Positions 34,671-47,600 of a stretch of 64,000 nt of DNA are shown here, piece by piece; position 1 is the first letter of the stretch; each line of letters starts with the position of its first letter. Location of the stretch: contig NC_018394.1 in NCBI RefSeq assembly GCF_000208865.1, positions 2,069,964 through 2,133,963 of the forward strand, in the 5' to 3' direction. Both the position numbers and the translations under genes were made by a program. The notes below the pieces were generated by a model, which saw nothing but the letters and a program-made list of their open reading frames with translations, was not told where the DNA came from and ran no database searches. This stretch comes from Neospora caninum Liverpool. Lineage: Eukaryota > Apicomplexa > Conoidasida > Eucoccidiorida > Sarcocystidae.

Positions 34671-37600
34671 ACGGAGGCTCCGCGGCCGATGCAAGTGTAG
34701 AAAGCTGCAAGGACGTAGCTGTCGAGACCATCTCGTAAACGGAGAAAGCAATGCGAAAGGCGTGGTACTTGACAGAATGTAAAAGAGGAGAGTCAGTGCA
34801 CATTCTGACCGGGGAGCGCAGGAGAAACGCGAGCAGGAAGACGAGGGAAATGTATATTTTCGATTTACGTGTACATCTGGCCGGGCGCATGCGGTTATGA
34901 ACTATTATTTGCTTACCACAGGGTGAAGCTTGGGGAGATCCCTGATGCAGAATCTGGCAACGAAGGAACGGCACAGCGTCCACATGCGTCTGTTCGTATC
35001 CTGGAGGCGATGCATATAAATTTTTATTTGTATACAGTACGTAAATTTCTGTACATTCTGTGTGAAATAGACATTTTTCACTAGAGCAGGGAGAACCTCG
35101 ACGCTTGCTTGTTCCCGGTTCCCATTTCTCCGTATGTCTTCCCAGTCGAGATCCAGCCGTCTATCTTTCTCGTGCCATGTGGCAAATTTGTTGCTGAAGA
35201 GACCGACAATATGGCCAGGAGGCTTATCTGTTCTCAGGGGTGTCGTGAATCCTCCAAGAAGAGAGATTTTCGACGAGAAACTGGAGGTTAACTTTTGCAG
35301 ACTGGCACCGCGTGACCCTGGCATCTCTGCTAATGCGCTATTGAACGAGAGCCGTAGGAATCGATAGCTATCACATTCCGTTTACCATAGATTGCACGGA
35401 GACGTAGCGCTTTGCCTGATGAGGTCCTTTCCAGAAAAGAAATTGGCCTTGAACTTACGATATTAAGTTGCCATGTACAAGTCACCCCTCTTCTTCATCG
35501 TTCTATATGCGTAGATTGAGGAGATAATGGAGGGAAGCAGTGCTTTAGGTGATTCAGATACGGCTTCTTACTGGGCAGTGAGTCACAGAGAAATCTGGAT
35601 TTAGGTTGCTATGAACAGGAGTACTTACTTCACTAGTCATGATCATGAATAGTGGATCATCGATGCTCATCAGCCGTTGGCCCCTGTTGGATGGGACCAG
35701 TCGCCTTTTTGAATGTGCAGTTGTTGCTTTCGCAGCAATGCATGGAAATGTAGCAGCCATACAGAAACGGGTATCGCTTGCTTTGTTTGCACGAGACTAA
35801 CGTCAGTGTCGCAGATTCTAACAGTCTTGTTTTTTTGCACTACCTCACAGGGGCGGGTGCGTAGACACTTGCTTTCTCTTTTCGTGGTGAGTTAATCGTC
35901 GTCACGTGAGGATAAACTCGCGGAGTACGCGAGCGGCGTGAGTAGCTGATGAGCAAATCAAGTCATTGCAGGAAGCCTTTCCATCTTGTTCGATGAAGTT
36001 TTTTCCTGCGTTTCATTGCGCAACCGAGCTGTACAAAACTACACACTTCCGCTGACTCGACCACATCTCTGTTCAAGAGTTTTAGAGGTTCTTTGAGCTC
36101 GTGAGACAACAGGGCCATTTGTAGCGGTGGTGCTCCTGCCCTCTCTGCGGCTACAGGGTGCGTTTTTCTATGGCGTTTGGAGGCCTGAATTGTGGGCTGT
36201 TTTTCGCGGGCCGCACGAAGCACTGATATCTGAGAAAGGGTGATTTATCCGCTTTTTCTGGGGACTGTATACTACGATTTGGACTGCTAGTTCAGATCTT
36301 GAATGTCTGTGTTTCTGTGTTTACAATCTGTACGAATATCATCATATTCACTTCGGCCGTCTCCCTCTGAATTTTCGTCTGTTCGGAGCACATCGGTCTG
36401 TAGATATTAACGGTAATGGCCTCGGTAGTCGTCTATTTACGCTTCCACGTTTGCAAAAAACCATCTCGGTGATCATCAGCGCTGTTTTCAGCAGGAGTCA
36501 GCGGCCGCATTTGTTCGCTGTGAGGAACGGAGGGGGGGTGCGTGCTGTGAGTTTCCAGCTTCAAATTATTCAGTAACATAAACGGAAGTTGCTAAGATTG
36601 CTAAACCACACCATGGCTAAAACTTTTGTCATTCTAAACAGGTTATTTTTCTGAATCTTACTCGCATCATGGCTGTCAGAAACCGCGTCCCCTCTACGTT
36701 GCTACCTGGATCTGTTCTACGATTTCCGTTTGAAAAGCAGAAATACAAATTCCCTGAGACCTTGGGGCCGTCTCTCACTTTCGCTTTTTCTTCCTCAACA
36801 CGTCTGGGTCTGTGATACGGTCCCCTCGATGTTTAACTCTGCTTGATTCCACAGAGTCCTACAGGAAGTAACGACTACAACTTACAGTTTCTCATCTTTC
36901 GATTCGACTCCGAGTTACCACATCCTTAACTGTTCCCGATTCGTTTTCGAAGAAACACACACAGACAACGATCCTCATCCCGTGTTCCTCCTTGTCGAGT
37001 CAAGTGAAATTGGTGCTTCCTCGTAGAGCAACTTAATAGAGAAAACATGTTTCCGCTCTTCTTGTTGCAGAGTCGCTGACAAGCATACTCAAGAGGCGGT
37101 TAATACACCACGGAGCTCCCGCCGATAAAGAGATTGATCTTTTGCCCTCACTTCGAAATTTCAATTTTATGTTTGATCAGCACAGATGCATCTCTTTTCT
37201 CAGTCGACTGTCAAGTGTGTGCTAAGAAGAAAGCGGAGCGAAAACAACCTTGCATGCATCTGCGTAAAAGAAAAACCACATGGATGACAGCGGTGGTGAA
37301 GAAACTTCAATAAACCAGACGGTTGTAGAAGACACGGCGGTTTCCATAGATCCCTTTCCCCCTACTGTTCGAGTGTATACGTTGGAAACGTAGTGACCAC
37401 TCTTCAGTATGCTAAAGTGTTGGGCTTCTATCCTGTTACGATTTGGCAGGTATGCATTCAAGTCTGCCTTCTGTTGCCCAAGACAGTACCGTAACTAATC
37501 TGCGATTATAGTGCAGTAAATCATGGATCTATAACCCTCACAGACTGTTGTTCACCCGCAACAATATGTGCACACAGGTTTCTGCAAACGATCACAATTG

Positions 37601-38662
37601 AATTAACATGTGTCGAAGGGTTAGGTCGTGAGGTGCTGCGAATGAGCGAACGGACCTCCGCATATCGTGAAACACGATAGAAATCGATCGCATTCCCCAA
37701 CAAAAGGTGTCTTCAGAACACAGGGTTTAGGCCGTCTATGAGTTTGCCGACATTTCCGTAATGTGGTTGGTGGCCATGTCTCTCGCGTCGAGGAATCAGG
37801 TTCCTCTCCGGAGCTGTCCCCCTGAGAATTGCCGTCGATCTTCTCTAGAAATGACCCCGTACTCGAAAAAGGCTCTTTCGTGGAAGCTAGCACGGAGCCT
37901 TCCGGTTCCAAGAGGGAGCATGAGTGTTTTCTAACCGCGGGGCCATCAAGATTTCCGCCAGGTTTAGATGCACCGGGCGGTGCGCGACTCGCCCCGTCTT
38001 TCTGCAATGCAACACTTCTTTGTCTCACTTGCTCGAGCTTGCTGTCCCGCTGTGGAACTGCGGAAAATCCATTTCCACTTTCAGAGTGGTATCTGGCACC
38101 TGGGCCCTGTAAGTTTCCAAGAACGCTGGCCGAGAGAAGCGTTTGCCAGTCGCCTCAGTTCCCTAGATGCTCATCTCCTGATACTACACAGACTAGAGAG
38201 GGAGATACTCCCTCCTCTCCTCCCGCTTCATCATCATCACCTTCTCCATCATCATCTGTATCTTCGTCCCACCTTTTCCTCCTGCGGATCGGCCGTGTGC
38301 GGTGGTGTTCGCGGCGCTCCAATCCTGTTTTCAGATGCCTCGCTTTACCTCAGGGCGGCATCACCCTCATTCGCGTCCCTGCTCCGTCAACGTTTTCACA
38401 TTTGGGCTGGAGGAAAAACACGGACCCAGACGCCTTCGGCCTCCCTGTTTGTTTCCTCTTCCAAAACATTTATATCCAAGAGGCACGAGACGACGGCTTG
38501 GAAAGTTGCGTTGCCATTATCCCCGTAGCACACAGGTCAAGATTGTCGCCGGCTCATCAGCTTGGATGACGCCGCCGCGAACAAGGAACTCCAACTCACT
38601 TGCCTCCGCATCTCTCTTCGTTTTCGTCTTTTCCCGCAAATCGTCCCTCGACTCCCTCAGCC
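34671..38662. other. Intergenic spacer upstream of the LRRC9-like gene
   Basis: About 4 kb without a supported gene. The part from 35.4 to 37.6 kb is AT-rich with no long open frames. At 37.6-38.6 kb frames are open on both strands (37829-38569 + and 37621-38028 -), but the + frame begins with TTG and is Ser/Pro-rich. This is most likely the promoter and 5' leader of the LRRC9-like gene. Confidence 0.5.
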
Positions 38663-41600
38663 ATGCTAGTCTTCAACCGACTGAATGAGCCGACCAACGA
38701 TGCAGGAGAAGACGGGAGCGAAAGCCCGAGAGAGGGGCGGGGTTCCCCGGTCTCCGCCCCGTACGAAATTCCCTTCTGTTCAGGGAGGAACAACTTCGTA
38801 TGCCTGCAGGGGCGAGACTGTTCGCGTGACGGTATTCAGACTGGGTCAAGACGCAAACTAAAGTGTCCATCTGACGGCGCGACGGATGCAAGGGGACGAG
38901 ATTACCCTCTGCCGCCTTATGGGATCAGCAGTAAAAAGGAGGAACCATGGTGAGCGAGGGCCAGATACGCATAGTGAAAGATGTATACATAGACTCCACT
39001 TTATCGTGTATATTTCCCCTTTCACTTACATATCCATATCTGTAATACAGGATACCAAGGCTTCATGCCCCGTAGCGCTGAGACGAGGGACAAGCACTTT
39101 CTCACTCTTCTTGCGCAAGGCAGCAGGAGATTCGTTTTTCACCATGGTGGGAGGGAAAAGTGGAGCTAAAGTGACACTGATATTTACACATACATACGCC
39201 TGTATTCGTATAAGCATGCAATCAACGATGCATAGCTGTGCTGTTGAAAGACTTCGGCCTCCAACAAGAAGTGGACAATCCCCAAACCCGGTAAGACAAA
39301 GAAACAGAGAGCTGCTTCTTCGCGTGTGCAGGTTCAGTTCCAGAGCGTTTTTTCCGCATTTACAAACGCTGAAGGCAACTGTTAGCCTCATCTCCATCAC
39401 TGCCGACCGTGGATGCACCTGTCCTTAGAAGCCTCCACGGTTCCCTATCACGGCCTAGTCGTCCTGCGTGACGGCTTTTGCGGTGGGTGCTCGCAGGGAT
39501 GAAGAGCGTTGTTTACACCACATTGCGTCGGCGAACGACATCAGGAGTCTTCTACTTGAAGACTGTTTGGATGAAGTTAAGAAGCTCGAGCTCGTTATGG
39601 AAAAGTTTATTCCCGTTTCGACTTTCGGACGCTTCCCAAACCTGCAGGAGCTGGTTCTCGTTAGTCAGGGGCTGACGAGCCTGGCGGGAATTGGAAGTTG
39701 CAGATTTCTGAGGAGGCTCGTTGTCTCCGAGAATAAAATACCATCGCTTGAAGGTCCGAATCAAAAGGGAAAATGAACTGTGTGGCGTTCATCAGACAGC
39801 TAGAGGACACGGACGGAACCAGGGTTTAGGCGACAGTAACAGGCAGATCACAGTGTGTGGAGAGCTGGACGACAGAAACAGAGAGAACGCAAAGCGTGAG
39901 GCCAATAGGTATAACGGCAGAGGAGTAGGGACACTGATGGGCATTCGAGCCTTTCTTCAGGCGCACGTTTGCCGGTATGTTTCCCCTTCGACACATATAC
40001 AACGCTATCAACGCGTGCACAGCTGTGTTACCCTTCTATTCTTTCCCCCGGTGCTTCTGCCTGAGACCGTACAACCGTAGGCCTCTGTCCCTGTGGCAGA
40101 TCTTCTGAGGGATTGGTTAAAGGGATCGCACGCTGACACCACAAAGATAGGATTCGCCGGACCGGAGAGGCGATACCACCGTCCTCGACACCGCGCCCTT
40201 GCCGGTCCAATTAATACTTGTGCTTGTTCTTCTAGGTCTGTCCGAAGTCGCGGATCTCCAGTTCCTTGACGCATCCTTCAACAGAATAACCACCCTCGGG
40301 TCCCACCTGAGAGGCCTGAGCCAGCTGCATACGCTGCGAATTGCGTCAAATAGACTGCGGACTCTCAGTGGTCTCCACCACGCTTCCGGAGTCGTCGAGC
40401 TGCATGCGCCAGGAAACAGAATCGAAGAGCTCGGCCGTGGACTCCGTGACAGCCTGAAGTTGCAAAGGGTTAATCTCGCCTCTAACAGGTTCAACTCGTT
40501 TGGTACATTCTTCATGCTTGCGTGGACTGTAGCGCCGCTATGTATGGCAAGATGCGTTTCCGATCGCGAGTTTCCTCCATTCTCGTGATGTACCTATCTT
40601 CCTGGCCTTCCCCGGCATGCAAACGTGGAGAGAATGAACCAACAGAGCTACGCATCTGTATAGACATATATCCTAATGCTGGTCCATGTGTGTGTCTACG
40701 CGCATGTATGCATTCACACGGCTGAACGCTCATGCGTCCACGAATGCACGACTCGGTCCTTGTACTGAAAGTAAAAAAGTATGCTGAGGCGAGGGCAGAT
40801 GTCGTAGAGTTATGTTTCTTGTGGACAGGTCGCGCTAAGGGACGCTGGCCGCGTCCCATCCTCAACATACAGCACCTCTCCTCTTCGCCTACGCCGCATA
40901 ATCCGTGTGTATGTTCGCTCCCTTGTTTCCTGCCATTTTTCGTTCCTCATTTTTTGTCTACACGAGAGATAAACAGAGAACAACACAGGCTTACCCTCAG
41001 ACGGTGCGTTGTATGCCCATGGTCCTGCCTTGTCCGTCATTGATAGAAACGCACAGACGGGTTGTGTCTCTGATGTGTTCTATTTTGAACAGAGTGAGAG
41101 ATCTATCCGAAGTGTTTCACTTGGCGCTCCTGCCTGAACTCGTGGAACTGCACATGGCTGACCTGGATTTCAACACCTCGCCGAATCCAGTTTGCAAAAT
41201 GAAGAACTTTGAGACCTTTTGCATTTTCCATCTTCCCCACCTTCAGGTGAAACAGCTCTGAATTGGTACATGTATCTTTTTATATGCATATACGCAGACA
41301 GGTACACGTAAACGCATATGCATCTGTATATGTCCACATGGAAGGATGCTGTTGCATCCACACGCCCAAGTGTACTTATGCATGCCTACCTTACATGCAA
41401 GAGCACTTTTGCGGTGCCGCGGTGAGCCAGGCAACCCTGTCCTGTACCACGTTCATGGTTGGTCAACAGATCGCACCTGCCTCAGCACGGATATGATGCG
41501 TTTGCAGGTCCTAGTGACAAAGCCCGCAGAGCCCTCTCTAGAAAATTGGGAGCGGGAAACTGTTGCGTGCAGATTTTCAACAAGACTCGATTAGACGCAA

Positions 41601-44600
41601 AGATTGTCCAGGTCGTCTGTCAGATCTACACCAGGAAGCAGCTCTACTATACAACGCGACTCCGACTCCTCAGGCGTCGATTTGTGGCCGCGACGACAGA
41701 GGCAAACCGTCTGCACGAGGCGAATTGGAAGGCCAAAAAGTCGCTGTTGCGAGAGGTCCAGGACCAGGTGACCTAGCACCCGCACACACGCTGCCAGTAG
41801 CTGCTCTTCGTAAGGGGATAGGAGACAAAGAGTGCTCCCGTGGTCAAAGCATGCAGAAGAAACCTTGGTGAAACGGGGGCGTCGACTGGTCTTCCCAAGG
41901 TCAACAAACAGTGTCATTCTGAGCGAACATGAAGGCGGTGAAGTGAAATGCAGTTGAATAGAAGGAACGACGCCTCATCTCTCATCGTAGAGCCATATAA
42001 AATACCATTACACCGTTTTGTCTCTCCTAGTTAAGGCAATTCGATAACGGCCACAATGATGGTTGCCTCGGCCGGTTCTCCCAACTTCGCAGGTACCTCT
42101 CTGCTTGCCTACCGAACTTGTAGGATCTATCCACACCCTTTGGTATCGACGTGCAGGAGCTAAAAACTATATCTTATATATTTGGTCTATTATCTTTACT
42201 GCTCTTATGTTATTATTTACTCTACCTATTCTTACCGGTGGATTAGTTGTAATATGTGATGTAGATATTTGCATGTCGCTATGTGTTTCTACTGCTATTC
42301 TCGTACCCTCAGACCCAATCTTTGGTCGTCTGTGCTACCTACACCCTGAGAGGACTCATCCCTTCTGTCCGTGCGCCACTGCATCCAAACACACTCAATC
42401 TCATACATTTGTGTCCTGGGGAACTCAACCGTCGCTGGTCCTCTCTGCTTGCAGGTGTTAAGTCAGAGCCCAGTCTCCGTCCTTTCAACCAAGCAGCGCC
42501 TTAAGGCTCAATCGGTAAAAATCGTCGAGGAAGCCTTGCGTGAGTCGCTAGTCGTCAAGCACATGGTTGTAGATCGGATGGACGAACTGAAGCAGCGAGC
42601 GGAGCGGAGCCTTCTATGGGAGCACGAAAGTGCAGGAAATGTCTTCCTCGAAAGAGGCACGCCTTCTCATGATTGGTAGGCAAAGGAAGACTGCGAATCA
42701 AGTGCCTCGTTCCTCCAGGCTGAGTTCCGAGGACGCACTCAGGCTCTTGATCCTTCAGCTTCTCCGCGTCAAACAGTTTGGTGGGTTGTCCAGTCTTTGT
42801 GGATAGTTTCCTCCCAAGACCACGTCGCAAGGCAACTCAAGACAACTTTTCTGTAGGTCGATCATGCCTGTCCAAGCTATCGAAGACTCGTTCAAATGGG
42901 CCTTCCAAGTACTGCAAACACACAACACTGCATATATGTGCATGCCAGCGTACACGGACACAAATATTCCCTTGTATTCGCCTCCGTGCTGACAGGCAGC
43001 CTTGGCGCACAAGCTTGTTTACTCTGTCTTGCCCGTTCAGGTACAAAGATGTTGTCCAGCTGATCAGCAGTCGATTCCACCTCAAAGAGTTCCATCCTTT
43101 AAGCCTCAAAGGCGTTCAAGTGAAGGCAGTCACGAAAATCCACAACCGGCTTCTTGAACTGCGCTTCAATGAACACCAGTGAGCTTGTACGACGGTGTCG
43201 GAGGCAAGACCGCCGCAAGCGTTTCTTCTCAAAGCGTTCCTAAAATTCGAAGAGTGACCGCAGTTCCCCCAGATGAAGGAACTTGGAAACACGGGGTCTG
43301 TGGTTCGAGCAGTGTTTCTTTCCGATACACAACCATGGGACCAAGATTGCTTATGAACCCAGACTGCCTGTGTGAAAACCTCGGGAGGCATCCAACAAGC
43401 AAACGTCCAAGTCGTGCCGTTCCTTCGAAGGTGTGCAACACGTGCACCCCACAGAGGACTTTTACTCGCGCTGAATCTTCCAAACCCGCCCACACTTCCT
43501 TGCAGTCTCCCGTACACAAGAGATATTTCAACGCGACGTGTAGCGCTCGCATTCCAGGGCTGCCAGAAAGCCAGGACGCATCACAAGCGTGCGTGCCTAT
43601 CTGCGTGCGGCTGCAGAAAAAGCCGCGTGACACCAAACAGGAGGAGAGGTACTGACAACACAGGAGGTACCCAGAATTTGCTGCGAAGAATGCCTTGTTC
43701 GTCCGTGTTGCGGGTTCAGCGGTAGACTAGTCGAAGGTGGCGGGGCGCGGAGCGAAGTTTTATTCTACGGAGTTGACCCGGCGGCGCCTCAGGAGGTGCA
43801 CTGGTACGCCCCTGCCTGAGCTGCCTGTTTCGGCACTTTCGAGCGTTTGGCAAGACGGAACGGGGCGGCACATATCAAACACTGAGGGCCTGCTCACCTG
43901 TCTATCTCGTCGAACGACGACACTTCTCAAAAGGATATTTGCCATCAGGCATTGTACATTGCTTGGACCGAGACTGATTTCCATAGGAAAGGTGACTCCT
44001 TAGTCGACGCGAGGGCGCACAGTTGATCCGTGTATCGATAACGACGTGCTCCTGTCGAACAAGTGCACTCGACTTCACATACATATATACACCTGTGTTT
44101 GTATATATTATGAACCCCTTTCATCCTTCCATTATCAAGGCGCGACCTATGGTGCATTTACTGAAACAGAAGGGTACCTTCCCGGGGTTTTCTCTCTTGT
44201 TCTTTGCGCTGATCTGGGAGACTGTAAAGAGCCAAAGCAGGCCTCAGCCCCTTACGAGGCACGCCAGCGCACACAGGGCGGAATATCGAGATAAAAGACT
44301 GCGGGATAGTTTGCTCAGCGAAGGCCTGTGGCATAAGGCGGGAATGCTGGCGATACGTTGGGGCCTGGATCCTCTGTCACAACCTTCCTAGGGCGTGTCG
44401 GCGCGGCTTTTTGCCGGCTGAGAAAGCGAAGGACAGAGGCATTCATCCCTTTGTCCCCCTCTGTACGTCCCTGTACGCTGCGGAAGCACCTCGACTTCGG
44501 TAGGCCGCGCCATAAGCACAAACGGAAGAGATGAATTCCACTGAACCATACTGACATCTGTACGGGGGCAAAAACACACTTCCGCACAGCCTTCTATTGC

Positions 44601-47600
44601 GGAAACGGACAGGCATACCTTGTTACACGCCAGTGCTCGCACAAACAACCAGCGCCACACGCCAGCATTCGCTAAGATCTCTCTCTCTCTCTATATATAT
44701 ATATATACATATATGTATTTAAATACAAACAGATGTACGCATGCGCATGCGTCTATAGATAAATATGTGGAGACTTTCGTACCTTGGCACATTCGTTGTA
44801 CAACGCTGCCTCGTTGTCACGTTTCACAGCAAGGAGACGGCTAGCGCGAGGCGGGTTGATTTCACAGTTTTGGGGATACCCGCTGTAACTGACCTCGAGA
44901 GCAGCGAGAGAAGGAGGGAGGCCGAGCATCGAGACGGAGTCTCCGTCTATGGAAGCATGCGAGGTTCTGCAAGGAAGCGTTGTTCCGCTCGTGTCTTAAC
45001 GCAGTTCCTTCTTCAAGACAGAGATGTCGAGTGCCGGAGCTCGCGAGGTTTTGCGGGCCAACGAAGAGTGGAATCTGTTCACTGAGGACGGCTGCGTGAC
45101 CGCTGAAGGCATGGACTGGGTGTTTGAGAAAGATGCCATGTTGTTTCCCCCCGGCGAACTCCTCATTTGTCGCGCCATCATCCACGAGCCGGTGAGCTGT
45201 GTCTACACCGCCCACTGGTTGGCAAGCGACACTCTCCTAGACGGCTAGCATAAACGCATCCGGGGAACGCAGGAGGTTTTCTGTTGTCTCCGTTCAAGTG
45301 GCGAGCACGTAGCTGATCGGGTCTCTATCTATCCTTACCGGAAAAATTTATGCTGTCACTGGTGGCGTCGCCCCTTCCCGGCAGGAGCCCCGTTGCGTTT
45401 CCTCGTTACTCGCCCTTAGCTGCTAACACGGAGGAAAGTCTACAAGAAGAGGAGGCGGCGGAAAATCTCCTTGAGCACCCTGCCTCGTATCTATATGCAT
45501 CCGCCGACGTTGCAACGGCAATCTCTGGAGTGTAAGACAACCTTCGTAGCGGGTATGCTGCCTCCTCTGCACGGGGATGACTCCCACCGTGACTCGAAAC
45601 GCCTCTGCCGCTGCTCTTTTACTGGACCAACGTAATGCACTCTGTTCTGGATTTGCGCACTCAGACTCTGAGTTGCTTAATGGTAGACGACGACCATGTT
45701 TGCGGGCCGTCAGTGCTGTGGCAAAAGAAGCCCATAGACAGCCTTGTTTCCTACACAGGTGAGAACCCATGACGTGGATCATCTCGTCTAAGCTTGTTTC
45801 TTCACACGAAAGAAAGAGGATCCCTGTTTCGACAGGATCGTGCGACGTCTCTTCCAGGTTGTAGGGTCGCATGCCCGCTCGTCAGACCGATAGTGGACTT
45901 TGTTTTCTTCCCGAGTCGACAAAGCACAAATTTTGCTGGTTCCTACCTAACCTCATTACCAACTAGCCGCGAAGAAGCAGGATTCACACGTAACACGGAC
46001 CGTGGTCGGAAAGGGAGTTCGCTCGGCGCAAGGAAACCGAGAGAAGCGGTCTGGGGTTTATATATATAAATATATAAACATGCATATACACATTTGTATG
46101 TGTATTGTTGTGGTTGTCTATATGTGTATTTAGAAGTGTGTGGGTCTGCATTTTGATAGAGAGGTGCATTGACAACCGTAGACAACTCCATGATAGATGC
46201 AACCTTTTGTCGTGGAGCTGTAGGGAACAACACACATATGCATATGTTTGCAAGCTGCTGTAAGGAAAGATTGCTGCCTTAGCAGAGCACTTTCCACGGG
46301 CGGGCGGCGGTTTCAAGGCCGGAAGCGAGCATTCAAATTGCGCATGTGGCTGCAGATGCGACGGAGGAGGATGACGATGAAGATGAGGACGGGATCCGGC
46401 GAAAGACTCCCCCACAGGCACACCGCTCCACAGCAAGCTACAGGTACAGGGAAGGCCGCCCACATGACAAGTACTGGTAAGTAGCGCAGCGTAACCGTCA
46501 CATGGTGCCGTTCCGCTTCCGAACGACAAACGCGTTTCACAAACTGCCTTCCCAGGCCGCGAAAAGTCCATCGGCGCGAAAGGGGAATTGTCTTGCGTCG
46601 CTCGGTGTCCGGGGCGGATGTGAGAGAAAGCTTTCTGCTGCCTGACCGGAACCCGTGACCGCGATCGCACCTCTTCTCCTTGGGGGTGTAATGCAGTTTG
46701 GATTGAGACGTACACCTGGGCACGTGTTCAAGGAGAGTTTGTCAAACAAAACAAAGAGAAGCATGACATCTGGGGAAACACCTCGGGGCTGCGCGTCCAC
46801 CGGCGTCTGCCGCAAAGCTCGTCTTGGTCTCCACTCTTTCTCGTTCAGGTGGATTCTAAGTCCTGATGTGGTCCTTCCTCTCTATCACGTGGTCATCGAG
46901 TACGTCACGGAGAAGCGCAGTTTCGGATTGCCCTGGAGCGGCCGCCTCTTGCACAGCGAAATGAGGGACGGTGAGGGGTGTAGGGCGTCCGAGCGTCGGT
47001 CGCGCCGTGAGACGTGCCTAGAAACGACCTCTCTGTCGGAAAGTGCACAGCCTTTACCTCCTCTCAATTCAGCTGAGCGACTCGACAGCCGCTCCTCAGC
47101 TGCGGCTCAGTCGCCTCCCTGGTCCTCAGCAGATACTCCCTCCCGACGTGGTCCGCTCGGTCCCGCCGCATGCTCGGCTGACGGATGTGCGGAGGAGCAC
47201 GTGACAGTGGGCGAGTTTTTAGAAATTCTCAAGTAAGTCCGGGAGAAAACGGGACTCCCCTCCAGTGACAGGCACGTGCTTCTCGCCGAGCAAGCACCGG
47301 ACACCGCTCCGTGTCCGCATCTCAGTTCCACTCTTTCAAGCGTTTTCTCTGTGTTTTCCGGATCTCTCCGACTTCCACTGTTCAACCTCTACGACTGATA
47401 GCGACGTGCCAGGCCAGTTCACAGACGGCGCTGCCTGGCCCCCCTTCTTCTGCGCTGGCTTAACGAGCCTTCTGCATAAAGCGCGCCTTCTTTGCCTTCA
47501 GCTTTTACCGCTGTTTTGTCTCGGCAAGCGGGGATCTGACAAGAGGTTGTCGGCCGAGCACGAGTTCAACCTCTGTGCAGCCCCTCGACGGCGACGCCGG

